A DNA stretch of 64,000 bases. It comes from Megascapheus bottae (Eukaryota; Chordata; Mammalia; Rodentia; Geomyidae). Position 1 is the first letter of the stretch, and each line of letters starts with the position of its first letter. Under the pieces are notes generated by a model that saw nothing but the letters and a program-made list of their open reading frames with translations, was not told the DNA's origin and did not search any database. Positions 35,206 to 46,280 of the stretch are shown here, piece after piece. Where the stretch lies: assembly GCA_024803745.1 (NCBI GenBank), contig JANJXV010000188.1, forward strand, positions 186,001 to 250,000. Reading direction: 5' to 3'. Position numbers and translations under genes: made by a program.

Positions 35206-36107
35206 AAAAAAACCTTTTCTGACAGCAATACATATAAATGGTTTTTTACAAGTATGGTAATATAGTCAGGTATAGGTAAAGGGGAAGTTTTTGTCTCTGA
35301 AATTCTAAGGAAAACAACAACATCAATAATAACAAAAAATCCCCAAAATCCCCAAATGAATACCAGGAAACAGAAGACAGTTGGGGGAGAAGAAGCAATA
35401 ATAAGTGATAGGAAAACGAGCAGAGGCAGGCAGGGAAGCGTTCCATGGGAATAAAGGCAAACTTTGACCAGGAACTCAAAGGCCAGTGGGGGAGGGAAAG
35501 TGGGGGTGATGTCATGAGGACCACAATAGGGGAAGATAGTTTTGGCTGCAGCCTCTGAATAGACTTTGAAGAAAAAAATTAGAAAGAGGGGAAAACGGAA
35601 ACGGGAAAAGGAAGTCTGCAGAGAACAGCAGCAGGCCATTTGGAGTGGGTGGGGAGCTTCCTGTAACAGCTTGATGCTGGGAACATCTGGTCACCTCTTA
35701 GAATAAGGAAACCTTAGAAACCTCAGCTCTTCCAAGTAACCTGGCTAGACAGCCTGGAGATTTCACTTCTGAGCAATCTTTGCTGGCAAATAGGAACAGC
35801 CAAGGAGAAAACAAAGCTAAGATTTTAGAAAGCAAAACATTTTCTTATATGGAGAACACCTTCCAACCATTTTTCCTTGTCAGTATTAATGTTTGTAAAT
35901 ATATGTTTTACATTTAGAATATTGCTGTCATATTAAGATGATACATCTGTTTTAATTGTTGGAAAAGGTATTCAAGTCACTTAGAAAGCAATTGTTTTCC
36001 AAGCGAATTATTTTCCATACGTATTTTCCTGTTGTCTTGTTTCCTGCAACTCAATTGTGCCCTCTAGTGTTTCTCAGTATTGAATGAAAGCTATATTTGA
36101 GTTTTTA
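35206..36107. other. Unassigned sequence
   Basis: A - strand frame of 153 codons overlaps it but is low-complexity and shows no family motif. Confidence 0.5.
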
Positions 36108-36305
36108 TTTATTTATTTTTGCCAGTACTGGGGTTTGAACTTGGCCTGAGTGCTGTCCTTGTGCTTTCTCAAGGCTAGAGCTCTACCACTTGAGCCATAG
36201 CACCATTTACAGCTTTTTTTCTGTGTATATGGTACCCAGGAATTGAACCCGGGTCTTCGTGCATGCTAGGCAAGCACTCTACCACTAAGTCAAACTCCTG
36301 GCCCA
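36108..36305 (-). mobile_element. IDL-Geo SINE
   Basis: Reversed; 'gccagtactggggtttgaacttggcctgag' to 'taccactaagtcaaactcctggccc'. Confidence 0.87.
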
Positions 36306-36477
36306 CGTTTGAGTTTTAAGTAGTGTTATACTTAGAACTGAATTCTTGAAGTAAGTTAGGAAGCTGATAATGATTCCCTCATTATCATTTGTCACTCATT
36401 GTATTGGTCAGTATAAGTGTGGTTATGTTCTTGTGACAAACTGAACTTCCAGAACTCAGGGGCTTAGGAAAACTTTG

Positions 36478-36562
36478 GGCTGGAGCCTAGTTTAAGTGGT
36501 AGAGTACTTGCCTAGTAAACATGACATCCTGAATTCAAGACCCAGTACTGCAAAAATAAACT
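36478..36562 (+). mobile_element. ID-like monomer
   Basis: 'gggctggagcctagtttaagtggtagagtacttgcc...cctgaattcaagacccagtactgc', A tail, no Geo half. Confidence 0.7.
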
Positions 36563-36737
36563 AGTAAATTGGCTGAAGTCAATGTTTCTTTTTCACAGAA
36601 AAAATTCAGTGAGGCTTACTCCACAAGTAGCCTTTCCAGGCTTCCATTATTCTGTGATACCTAAGCATTTCTAACCTACCAAGGCCACAATGAAGTATAA
36701 GAAGAGATGGTTCTTAACCTGCTATAGCCTGAAGTTG

Positions 36738-36860
36738 ACCTTTTTCTCTTTCTCTCTATTGGTGACAGGGTCCTGTAATGTTTAGGCTGGTCTTGAACTT
36801 TTGGGCTCAAATGATTCATCAAATTAGGACTATAGTCCTGTGCCACCACATCTAGATTAT
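36738..36860 (-). mobile_element. B1-type SINE
   Basis: Reversed; 'gacagggtcctgtaatgtttaggctggtcttgaac' and 'ctatagtcctgtgccaccac'. Confidence 0.7.
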
Positions 36861-36862
36861 GG

Positions 36863-36905
<43 letters not shown>
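36863..36905. repeat. (GT)n microsatellite
   Basis: About 20 GT units between two reversed SINEs. Confidence 0.95.
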
Positions 36906-36906
<1 letters not shown>

Positions 36907-37345
36907 CCCAGTCCTGGGGCTTGAAACTCAGTGCCCTAGGAACAAAAAAAGCTCAAGGACAGTGCTCTCTCACTTGAGCCACATTTCTACTTCTAGTTCT
37001 TTAGTGGCTAATTGGAGACAAAATGTCTCATAAGCCAGGTACTAGGTGGCTCAGGCCTGTAATCCTGCTACTCAGGAAGTTGAGATCTGAGGATCATGGT
37101 TCAGAGCCAACCTGAGCACAAAAGTCTGTGAGACTCCTATCAGCAATTAATCACCAGAAAACTGGAAGTGACACTGTTGCTCAAGTGGTAGAGCGCTAGC
37201 CTTAAACTCAGGGATAGCCCAGGCCCAGAGTTCAAGCCCCATAGACCTTACTGCTTATGCTAGTTTTGAATTGTGATCCTCAGATCTCAGCCTCTTGAGT
37301 AACTAGGATTATAGGGAGGCATGAGCCACCAGCACTCAGTTTATG
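36905..37345 (-). mobile_element. B1-Geo SINE split by a second B1-Geo SINE
   Basis: The reversed host SINE occupies 36,905-37,032 and 37,246-37,345 ('ttgtgatcctcagatctcagcctcttgagtaac'). The sense insert lies between. Confidence 0.8.
37033..37245 (+). mobile_element. B1-Geo SINE nested in another
   Basis: 'gccaggtactaggtggctcaggcctg' to 'cccagagttcaagcccc', inserted into the reversed SINE around it, hence younger than it. Confidence 0.8.
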
Positions 37346-37479
37346 GTAGTTTTTGTTTTGTTTTGTTTTGTTGGTAAAAGTCTGACAGAATGATGAAAAC
37401 ATTTAATTTTCTCACCCAGGTCAAGAAAAAAAAGACAAATATGACCCCAAATATAGACTCATTTACTCAGTCAGTACAC

Positions 37480-37672
37480 AATTTTTTTTCCAGTCCTAGG
37501 GCTTGAACGCAGGGCCTGAACACTGTCCTTGGGCTTTCTCAAGGCTCGCACTTTACCACTTGAGCCATAGCACCACTTCTGGCTTTTTCTGTGTATGTGG
37601 TACCAAGGAATCGAACCCAGGGCTTCATACATCTAGGCAAGCACTCTACCACTAGACCACTCTCCTGGCCCC
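37480..37672 (-). mobile_element. IDL-Geo SINE
   Basis: Reversed; 'ccagtcctagggcttgaacgcagggcctg' to 'ccactctcctggccc'. Confidence 0.87.
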
Positions 37673-37721
37673 CTACCCGCCTTTCCCCCACAATTCTTTT
37701 GTTATTGTTTTGGTGCTAGTT

Positions 37722-38030
37722 TTTTTTTTTCTTGTCGATTATGGGGCTTGAACTCTGGGCCTGTATGCCGTTCCTGAGCTCTTCAGCTCAAGGCTAATGC
37801 CCTACCCCTCGAGTTGCAGCCCCACTTCCTGTTTTCTAGTGATTAATTGAAAAAAATAGTTTCATGTCCTTTAGTACCCAGGCTGGCTTTAAACTGTGAT
37901 CCTTAATCTCAGCCTCCTGAATAGGATTACAGGCATGAGCCACTGTGCCTGCCTTTGGTGATAAGTTTTGAACCTAGCACCTTAAATGTGCTAGGCATTT
38001 GTTCTACCATCAAGCTATACACACCAGCCT
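37722..38030 (-). mobile_element. B1-Geo SINE and adjacent ID-like fragment
   Basis: Reversed B1-Geo to about 37,955 ('ggattacaggcatgagccactgtgcc'), then an ID-like piece to 38,030 ('aatgtgctaggcatttgttctaccatc'), abutting the COQ5 pseudogene. Confidence 0.7.
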
Positions 38031-38069
38031 ATAATTCTAGTATTGATTTAGCATCTGATGGGAAAGGAG

Positions 38070-38993
38070 TTAAAGTTTGAAGCCAGAATGAATGGCTACA
38101 ATGCCTGAAGTTAGACTTTCATAAGTGACCTTCTGAAAACCTGAATCTTCAATCACCTCCTTGAACTCTTCCTGAGATGGAAACTTCTGGATGCTCTTCA
38201 CAGGGTACTGATAGGACTTCCAGCCTCCTGCAATGACCTCTCCCAGGACAGGGATGACCTGGAAACTGTAGAGATCATAAAGCCTGGATACCAGGGGATT
38301 GTTCACTTGGCTAAACTCCAAACAAAGAAAACCCCTGGCTTCAGGACCTGATCAGCTTCCTGGAGTGTCCAATCTATGTATGTGACATTCTGGTGATGGT
38401 GTAAATGTCAAATTTGTCATCATCAGAGGGTAGCTCTCTAGCATCTCCTAGGACCCATGCAAGTCCAGTTTTGTAGGTCCAAGGCTTTCCTCTTCTCAAC
38501 CTTCAGCATCCTCCTGTTGATGTTTCAAACCATGACATGGGAACCACCCCAGGAATCCTCTTCATTTTCGTACTTTTTGGCAATTTCTTCCCAGGATAAA
38601 TTTTGCTAGGCCCTTAATTGTCTCTTCGGCTTTCTCTGATAAGGAGCCGGACCTGTGCCTCCAGCCACATGAAGCATTTGGGTTCCTGGTAGTGGGTGCA
38701 TCCTCTAGAGCAGGAGATCCTTCCAAATGCGATGGATACCAATGCTCATCATTTCATTCATCACATCATACTTCTTGGTCACACGTTCAAACACCTGATA
38801 GACTTTGCCCTCCTTCTCCTCCTCCAACACTGTCTCAAACCCAAAGTGCATTTCCATTGCTGGCTTCTCTTGAGACAAGGGCCAAACACCTAGCAGACCC
38901 CGGGGCCAAGAGTTCGGAAGCACCGCGCCCCCCCCCCACCTCCCACCTCTCCCCAGCTGCTGGAGAGCCTCAGAGCACAGCCCAAGGAGCGCT
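38070..38993 (-). pseudogene. COQ5: Processed pseudogene of COQ5 (ubiquinone methyltransferase)
   Basis: Read on the - strand, this intronless stretch resembles COQ5, the mitochondrial C-methyltransferase of ubiquinone synthesis. The 5' part (38,923-38,705) encodes [20 protein letters not shown], then [20 protein letters not shown] and RIWKDLLL, then a stop where the family has Trp. The middle (38,700-38,340) is frameshifted and has lost much of the SAM-binding region; pieces such as 'NLSWEEIAKKY' and 'GDARELPSDDDKFDIYT' can be traced. The 3' part (38,321-38,070) is open: MEFSQVNNPLVSRLYDLYSF, then VIPVLGEVIAGGWKSYQYPV and YESLTSGIVAIHSGFKL to the natural stop. Several joined exons without introns indicate retroposition of an mRNA; no poly-A tail or target duplication was identified. 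Only COQ5 is known to me with this C-terminus. Confidence 0.93.
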
Positions 38994-39316
38994 TATGGTA
39001 GTTTTTATATATTGATACACATTGAGCATTCATCCACTTTAAGTGGCATTAAGAATATGCATATTATTGTGCAATCATCACCATTATCCATCTCCAAAAT
39101 TATTATTTTTTTTCTGAGCTCTAACTCTTTGGCTGGAGGTGTGGGTCTGTGGTAGAGTACTTGTTGGCATGAGCCAGGGGATGGGCTCCAGCTCCATCCC
39201 CACCCCATAGCCATTCTGTAATAAGTTTTGTTTCTCTTCCAGCCCCTAGCAATCTCCATTCTATTTTCTGTCTTTGTGAATGTGATTAGGTTACCTGCTT
39301 CAAATAAATAGAATTT

Positions 39317-39548
39317 TTTTTTGGTCAGTCGTTGGGCTTGAACTCAGCCTGGGTGCTGTTCCTGAGCTCTTCAGCTCGAGGTTAGTGCTCTACCACTTGA
39401 CCCACAGTGCTACTTCTGGTTTTCTGGCATTTAATTGGAGATAAGAGTCTCATGGATTTTAGTGCCCCAGCTGGCTTTGAACCTCAGTCCTCAGATCTCA
39501 GCCTCCTGAGTAGCTAGGATTACAGGCATGAGCCACTGGTGCCTGGCG
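39317..39548 (-). mobile_element. B1-Geo SINE
   Basis: Reversed and well preserved; 'gtcagtcgttgggcttgaactcagcctgggtgctg' to 'gattacaggcatgagccactggtgcctggc'. Confidence 0.87.
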
Positions 39549-40103
39549 ATAGGATTTTTTCCCCAGTATTTAGCCTTTGCTGTCTTATTTATTTCATTTA
39601 ACAATATCAAAACTTTTTCATGCATGGTACTGGAAATATAAACACAACTACATAGACATAAAAACTTATGACTCTATAGACATAATGTTTTATTACATAG
39701 ATTAATATGTATATATGACATACAAACCCTCAGCCTAATTTTAATTAGGTTCTAAAATCTAAGTGCCAGTGATTGTATATAGAGATTCCCTTGTTGAATA
39801 CTTGTCATTTGAAATATGATGTAAAAATCAATGTTAATAAATATTTAATAAAAAAACACACCTATTCATGCAGCACATACCAGAATTCCCTTCCTTTTGA
39901 AGATTGAATAATATTCCATGGTATCTATTCATAATGGCTTGTCTTTGACAATGTCATATTTTTTAAAAAAATACTCAAGTGATAATGCATAGATTAAGTG
40001 CTTTGTATAAGTCTGTAACACATCATGATGACGGGGACAGAAAGTTGTTCACCATGTAGTCATTGTATCCTTAGATTACAGCCTATATATATATATATAT
40101 TTT

Positions 40104-40305
40104 TTTGCCAGTCCTGGGCTTGAACTCAGGGCCTGAGCATTGTCCTTGGACTTTCTCAAGGCTAGAGCTCTTCCACTTGAGCCTTAGCACCACTTCTGGC
40201 TTTTTTTTTCTATGTATGTGATACCGAGGAATCGAACCCGGGTCCTCGTGCATGCTAGGCAAGCACTTTAACCACTAGGCCAAACTCCTGGCCAACAGCC
40301 TATAT
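40104..40305 (-). mobile_element. IDL-Geo SINE
   Basis: Reversed; 'tgccagtcctgggcttgaactcagggcc' to 'taggccaaactcctggcc', next to an (AT)n run. Confidence 0.88.
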
Positions 40306-40429
40306 ATCTTATACATCTTGCCATTCCTACCTTACATTACACCTTGCAAAGCTCCACTAGACCTAGTGTTCTGAATAATATAGACTTCAATACCAGCATG
40401 CTCCTAAACTTGGCCTTTTCTACCTTGAA

Positions 40430-40632
40430 TTTTTTGTTCCAGTTCTGAGGCTTGAATTCAGGGCCTGAGCACTGTCCCTGAGCTGTTTTTTTTGCTCAAG
40501 GCTAGTACTCTATTCACTTGAGCCACAGTGCCACTTCTGTTTTTTTCTGTTTTTGTGGTACTGAGGAATTGAATGCAGGGCTTCGTGCATGCTAGGCAAG
40601 CAGTCTACTGCTAAGCCACATTACCAGACTCT
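40430..40632 (-). mobile_element. IDL-Geo SINE
   Basis: Reversed; 'ccagttctgaggcttgaattcagggcctg' to 'tgctaagccacattaccag'. Confidence 0.85.
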
Positions 40633-41317
40633 ACCTTGATTTTCAAGAAGCTGATTTTTCGAGTTGGAAGAACTTCACAGATTTTCCATGTGTCTGAAAC
40701 TCCTTCTTATACTTTATTACTATAATCCTGTTGTTATTAGTATTATTCACCTTCACATAATAATGGCTTGTTCTATGTGCTTGAGACACACAGTGCAAAA
40801 TGGTGCTAGGTTTCAAAACAGGAATCACAGGAGAAAAGCATGGTAGAAAATGTGAAAATTGACAATTTGAGTTTTGGATATGTTTGGTTTATGCCTGAGG
40901 GAAAGCAGGTGTTGCTAGGAAGACAGGTGGTGCTTGGTTTGAGTGTGAGCCAGAGTTCAGAGGGACCTCCAGGCTAGGGCAGAGATGACAATCAATAACA
41001 TGTAGGTGACAGCTAGAGCTAAGTCATCAAGAGAGAAGAGAAGGAGTAGAGAGTGTAGAAAAGGAAGGAAGAGGGAGAGGGACATGGGAGAGAGTAGGGG
41101 GAGAAGAATATGAGTGCAGAGCATCCAGCCCAGTTGGGAGCTGAGTGCTAAAAGCCAGGGGACTTAGTCAGCCGGGAAGGTGGGCTAAGGCAATGTTATT
41201 TCAGGGACAGATAACATAACCATTTTTCTTCTGTCTTGTGAGTTTTATTATTCTAGTTATCTCACATAAGTAGAATTACCCAATATTGATCTCTGTGTGT
41301 ATGAATGTAGTGTACCT

Positions 41318-41378
41318 GTATGTGTATGTATATATATATACATATATATATGTATATATATATATATATATATACACA
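41318..41378. repeat. (TA)n-rich tract
   Basis: Alternating TA with ATGTATATA interruptions, self-complementary over about 50 bases. Confidence 0.9.
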
Positions 41379-41382
41379 TATT

Positions 41383-41500
41383 AGGGCTTGAACTTAGGGC
41401 CTGACTTTTTCACTAAGGCTGGCACTCTACCACTTGAGCTATGGCTCCACTTCTGGCTTTTTAGTGTTTAATTGGAGATAAGAGTCTCACTGTCTAGACT
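41383..41500 (-). mobile_element. B1-Geo SINE, right half only
   Basis: 'ttagggcttgaacttagggcctgac' to 'ttggagataagagtctcactg'; the B1 half is missing. Confidence 0.75.
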
Positions 41501-41579
41501 GGCAGAGGAGGAAAGGGAAGTTCTGTAATAGGAGGAAGGACAGTGGGCAGACTGGATGCCAGATGGTTTCTGCTTTTGT

Positions 41580-41778
41580 TTTTGTTTGCCAGTCGTGGGC
41601 TTCAGCTCAGGGCATGAGCACTGTCCTTGGGCTTTCTCAAAGTCAGAGCTCTACCACTTGAGCCATAGCACCATTTCTGGCTTTTTTAATCTATGTATGT
41701 GGGACTGAGGAATCGAACCTGGGTCTTCGTGCATGTTAGGCAAACACTCAACCCCTAGGCCAAACTCCCGGCCCCAAA
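41580..41778 (-). mobile_element. IDL-Geo SINE
   Basis: Reversed; 'gccagtcgtgggcttcagctcagggcatg' to 'taggccaaactcccggcccc'. Confidence 0.87.
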
Positions 41779-41802
41779 ATGAGTCAACTTTTCTTTTCCT
41801 TT

Positions 41803-42100
41803 TTTTTTTTGCCAGTTGTGGGCTGGAGCTCAGGGCCTGAGCACTGTCCTTGGACTTTCTCAAGGTTAGAATTCTACCACTTGAGCCTCAGCACCATTTC
41901 TGGCTTTTTTCTATGCATGTGGTACCGAGGAATTGAACCCGGGTCTTCATGCATGCTAGGCAAGCACTCTACCACTAGGCCAAACTCCTGGCCCCTACTT
42001 CTGGATTTTTGTCTGTGTATGTGATACTGGGGAATCAAACCTGGGTCTTTGTGCATGCTAGGCAAGCACTCTACCACTAGGCTAACCTACTGGCCCCCCA
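41803..42100 (-). mobile_element. IDL-Geo SINE plus a second partial copy
   Basis: A full reversed copy at 41,803-41,995 followed by a second reversed left half ('ggaatcaaacctgggtctttgtgcatgctaggcaagc') to 42,100. Confidence 0.85.
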
Positions 42101-43007
42101 TTTTTGCTTTCTAACAGAAGCTCCAGGAACAGTCACCAGTGGTCATATGGATTTTAACTAAGAACACAGGCTTCGGGGCCAGCATTCCAGCTCTGTCATT
42201 TCTCAGCACTGATCTTTGAGGCCTCAGATTTTCATCTGCAAAATTGGGATTGTTTTCTTTTCCTACTCTTGTTGGACTGCAGTGAAGGTGACCTTGAGCT
42301 CCATTTTTTTTTAGAACAATAAAAGGCAGGCTACAAGGAAAACTAAGATGGGCTGGATGGCTAGACTACCTCTGTGGTGAATAGATAAGAAATTTACTTG
42401 CCTGCAAAGGAGTGCTGAGCCATGCATGGCCAAGGGCTAACATTGAAAACCAGTTAGATGCGGTTAGATTTTTATGGCAGCAGGAGAAGCTAAGGCAAGC
42501 TATTAGACAGAGAGGAAGTAGGGCAGAAAACCATATGGCCAGCCAAGTTCAAGTGTTCCCAGGACTGGGACTAAGTGTGTGGACTGTAGTCCAGGGTGGA
42601 ACTGGTAAAATAGGAGTCAGGAAGAACCCCAGCATCAACGAAGCTCTGCGTGAAGTGACAAGGGCAGGCTTAGCAGCTATGAGTTATGGCCAGGCAGAGA
42701 GAAACCAGATGCATTGTTCTGGGACCCTTAGTTCAGTTTATTCCACACCCCCCACTACCTGGGAATCATGTGCTACTCCAGTGGTTCCTCAGGGACAATT
42801 CTTACAATCAGAGTAACTCCACTGTCATTTGTCTAGACCAGAGGGGAGGAGTGCTCAGGTGGTGGAAGAAGTAAATTCATTTGTAAAATTTCATTAGGTG
42901 AGAAAAGGTGTTTCATTGTTCACTATTTTCTTTTGGTTTAGAAACAAACCATTTGAAGGAATGAACTTGAATTTGATAGTGAGAAGACTTATTTGGGTCT
43001 TGCAAAA

Positions 43008-43009
<2 letters not shown>
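42101..43009. other. Unassigned sequence
   Basis: A + strand frame of 134 codons at 42,412-42,816 has no recognisable motif; no repeats seen. Confidence 0.45.

Positions 43010-43047
<38 letters not shown>
43010..43047. repeat. (GT)n microsatellite
   Basis: About 18 GT units at the tail of a diverged SINE. Confidence 0.95.
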
Positions 43048-43048
<1 letters not shown>

Positions 43049-43255
43049 GATACAAGGGCCTTGCAGTATCAATTGCTAGGCTTTTCTGCCCATGGCTGGG
43101 ACTCTACCTCTTGAACCATACAGGCTATTTGTTAGTTAATTATAAAAGAGTGCCAAGGATGTTTTTCTCAGGTAGGCTTTGAACTCAGCTGTGTCTCCCC
43201 TCACTTCATGTATCTAGGAGTGCAGGTATGAGGCACTGACACCTGACTGATCCTG
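43046..43255 (-). mobile_element. Diverged B1-Geo SINE
   Basis: 'gccttgcagtatcaattgctaggc', 'gggactctacctcttgaacc' and 'agtgcaggtatgaggcactgac'; older than most in the window. Confidence 0.6.
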
Positions 43256-44191
43256 CAAAGTCTGGTCCTTCAAAATACTGAGGTTTGGGCTAAGTCACTT
43301 GCCTTCTTGGGGGTCTCTGGACTGGATCTTTGGCTAACATTCATTCTTTCTGGCTTGCAAAGGGATGGAATCAACAATTTCTCCATAAAGTGCCAGAAAG
43401 ATTTTATATGTCACCTTGTGTTCTAAGTGTATAGTGCTATCAGGAGGCTCAGGCAGGGGGAAGGGCAGCTTTTTATCCATATCTGGGAAAATTCTTTCCA
43501 AGGACATGAGGCCCTGATCAGGGTAAGAGTACTCTATTGTTAGAATAAATTGAGGATGAATTAGATATGGCCCCATAGCCAGAATCTCATCATGACAACC
43601 AGCCTATCTCATTGACACATATGAATAATTTATGGTTTGCTTAGCTTGTTGGAAAGAAGGTTGAGCATAGTAGCCAAAACTTGCTTGCAATCAGGCTACT
43701 TCAATTAGAGTTGGTCTTTCATTTTCAGGGATCTTGAAAATGACTCCATTTTCAGGTTCAGATCTAGCTTATGTTTCCCAGCATAGTTATAAAAGCACTC
43801 CAATGTCTGTGCTGCTTATTTAGCAGCACTACTTGTTCGCACAGAGAAGAGGTCAGAGGCACCGCTACAATGATCCACCATGGTTTCTTTTATCTCTCCA
43901 GGACTTTAAAAACTAGCAATGTGGGAGAGCCAGGTGTAGGATTCAGAAGGGTTTTCAGAAGCAAAGTGTCTGGAAATAGCCTTGAATTATGAATTACCTA
44001 CCCTGCGCATACAGGGTGTCAGCAACAACGGCTGTCACAAAACATGAACTAAAGTGATGAAAGAAGACAAGCCACAGGGAGTTGTTATTGTTTTGTACTT
44101 GTGTTCATTCTTGAACCCTTCAGGATATGGATGCAAGGTCTCTCCTGGAACTTTACATACCCATTTCCTAGCTTAAATCCTTACTTTTTTT
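43256..44191. other. Unassigned sequence left of the copy B boundary
   Basis: Not similar to the left flank of copy A. An 80-codon - strand frame (43,576-43,334) is not recognised. Confidence 0.45.
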
Positions 44192-44793
44192 GCATTTTTT
44201 ATTGTAATTAGTAAAAGGGTTACATGATATTTGCCAGATAGAAGGTGCATTAATTCACATACATTGATACCCTTTCACAAGTCTTGGTACCCATTTCCCT
44301 CCTCCCCCACACCCCCCAGCCGTCTTGGTTTTCCCCCCTTCCCTATCAAATTTCAAATAACCAAATACAAATAAATTTAATATATCAGATAACAAAGAGA
44401 GATACTATAACAATATGATATAACCAAGGGAAAGCAAAGGAGATGAGAGACAACATAGTACATTAAGGACAACAATCATTCGTTATATGGCTTTTGTTTC
44501 GATATCCTGGAGGTCCTTTCAATTAGCTTCATACTATATGGCCTTATGTATCAAGATTTTGCTCTATTGCAGATCTCTGCTAGTAGAGCCCAAGGTTTCT
44601 ACTGATTATGACGAATGAGGGAAACCATTGAGCCTAAGTTCCTTTGAGTCTGGCTTACTTCACTTAATATGATTTTTTTCTAAGTCTTTCCATTTCCTAA
44701 CAAATGGGGCAATGTCATTCTTTCTGACAGCAGCATAGAATTCCATTGTGACAAATACCACAACTTGTTGATCCACTCATCAACTGAGGGACA
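44192..44793 (-). mobile_element. LINE-1 3' end at the boundary of copy B
   Basis: The reversed LINE-1 tail begins 'ttttttattgtaattagtaaaagggtt' and is cut off in ORF2 at 'ctcatcaactgaggg'. It then passes through 'acatc', shared by LINE-1 and the RalGDS-like unit, into the start of copy B. No target duplication is visible, so it marks a rearrangement breakpoint rather than a simple insertion. Confidence 0.8.
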
Positions 44794-44999
44794 TCATCAC
44801 TGCTTGTATTTTCCTTGGCAGGCCACGCAAAGGTCTATGACATAGAGTCCGGGAAAGGACCTTCAGATATTGGCCTGTCAGGAAGGTCACGACAACAACA
44901 GTGGGTCCAGCAGTTGAAAGGAAAAGGAGATGTGATACACAACAGTGAAAATTCATTATAGAAACCAGGCGCCAATGAGGAACCACTGTATTAATAGCT

Positions 45000-45165
45000 T
45001 CTCAGGGGCTGAGATGTGGAGACTGAGGTTCCAAGCCATCTCCAGAAGAAAAGTTCCTGACACTCAAAGGTCAAAAGTGGAAGAGTGGCTGAAGTGACAG
45101 AGTACGAGCCTGGAGCCAAGAAGCTTAAGGACAGTGCCCAGAACCAGAATGTAAGCCTCACAACT
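45000..45165 (+). mobile_element. Old B1-Geo SINE, partner of 8,197-8,365
   Basis: Same element as in copy A, in the same position within the unit. Confidence 0.6.
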
Positions 45166-45199
45166 GGCACCAGGAAAGAACACAAACATTAACCACTTC

Positions 45200-46200
45200 A
45201 TATCTGTCTTCCAAGCTGCACTGGAGGCATAAATAGGAACATCCCAGTCGAGAGGTAAGTGTGGATGAGGGGGCATGAAGGGACAGGTGTCCAAGGAATA
45301 TCATAGGGCCTGCAAATGACATCACCTTTCCAAGATGAAATGTAGTGTCCCCTAATCCACTGCTGTTAGCTACACACTTGAAGGAAATCAAATTTTCCTA
45401 ACTCCATCAGACAGACAGGATTCAGCCAGGCCTCAATGCTCAGGGCCCTGTGAGGACGGGCTTGTGATTGTACACTGAGAGACTCTGTGTCAGGGGCCAG
45501 AACATATTGGGCTGAGCCTCAGTGCTTTTCTGTTTGCAGCTTGGGACATGGTGGAGTTTAGCCCTGAGGCCTGTCCACTGGGCATCCCATACAATCTTTA
45601 TGGTTCCTCAAATTTCCATTGCTCTGTTCTTTCTCTTTAAAGTCACCAGCTTAGAACATTGGAAATTGTGGTTAAAGGGATACAGGACTGGGCACCAGGA
45701 GGCACAGAGCCCGTCTGTATCTCCTCTAAGGTGGTGTGGCTGCTGCACCCAGGTCTACCTGGGGAGAGTAGTATTGAACAGTTGCTAGAACAGTGAATGG
45801 ATGAGTTCATGCTCAGGACTAGCAAGTGGTGAGAAAAGGGGTCATCTGGGGAGGGTGTGTCAGAAGGAAGGGCTCAACTGAAGGGACCTCCACAGATGAC
45901 CTCACTTCCTTCACAGTGGAACTTGGAACCTTGGTATCCCGGCACCCACAGTCAACACAAGCCCCCAACTGCTTACTTGTGTGGCTAGCAGACGTTCAGG
46001 AGATTTTGCCCGATTTTTCTCAAATGGGAGAGGCTCAGCTCCCATAGAAGAGCGCAGAGGGTGCTTGGCCCACGTGTGCCCAAACAAGGCCAGGCCTGCC
46101 CGTGGACACTTCTGGAGATGTTGTTACTGGACCCAACAGGTGACATGGGGAGGTTCAGGGCAGTGAGAGTCTGGGGAGCTGAACATATGGAAATTTCCTG
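45200..46200 (+). repeat. 1-kb upstream segment, copy 1 of 2 in RalGDS-like locus B
   Basis: This segment aligns with 49,790-50,800 in the same locus and with 8,420-9,370 in copy A. Shared landmarks in order: 'tccaaggtg/aatac...agtgtcccc', 'ctcctctaaggtggtgt...cccaggtctacc', 'gtcagaaggaaggg', 'tggtatcccggcacccacag' and 'caacaggtgacatg'. It ends at a TG microsatellite in each case. Confidence 0.75.
46140..46162 (+). other. First copy-B equivalent of the candidate start exon
   Basis: AACAG acceptor, ATG at 46,145, peptide MGRFRA, then GTGAGA donor. Identical in layout to 9,307-9,329; it lies about 4.6 kb upstream of the better candidate at 50,738. Confidence 0.3.
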
Positions 46201-46219
46201 GTCATTAACGGCTCTCCTC

Positions 46220-46221
<2 letters not shown>

Positions 46222-46270
<49 letters not shown>

Positions 46271-46280
46271 GTGTGTATGT
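46222..46280. repeat. (TG)n microsatellite, copy B
   Basis: Uninterrupted TG tract, partner of 9,390-9,500. Confidence 0.95.

Noticed and set aside
35178..35639. 153-codon - strand frame rich in Phe/Leu
   Set aside because: Arises from purine-rich + strand sequence next to SINE tails; resembles no family.
42412..42816. 134-codon + strand frame
   Set aside because: No recognisable domain; length within chance expectation for a 64-kb window.
43334..43576. 80-codon - strand frame with varied composition
   Set aside because: Looked protein-like at first, but I could not match it to any family and no neighbouring exon or retrocopy signs were seen.
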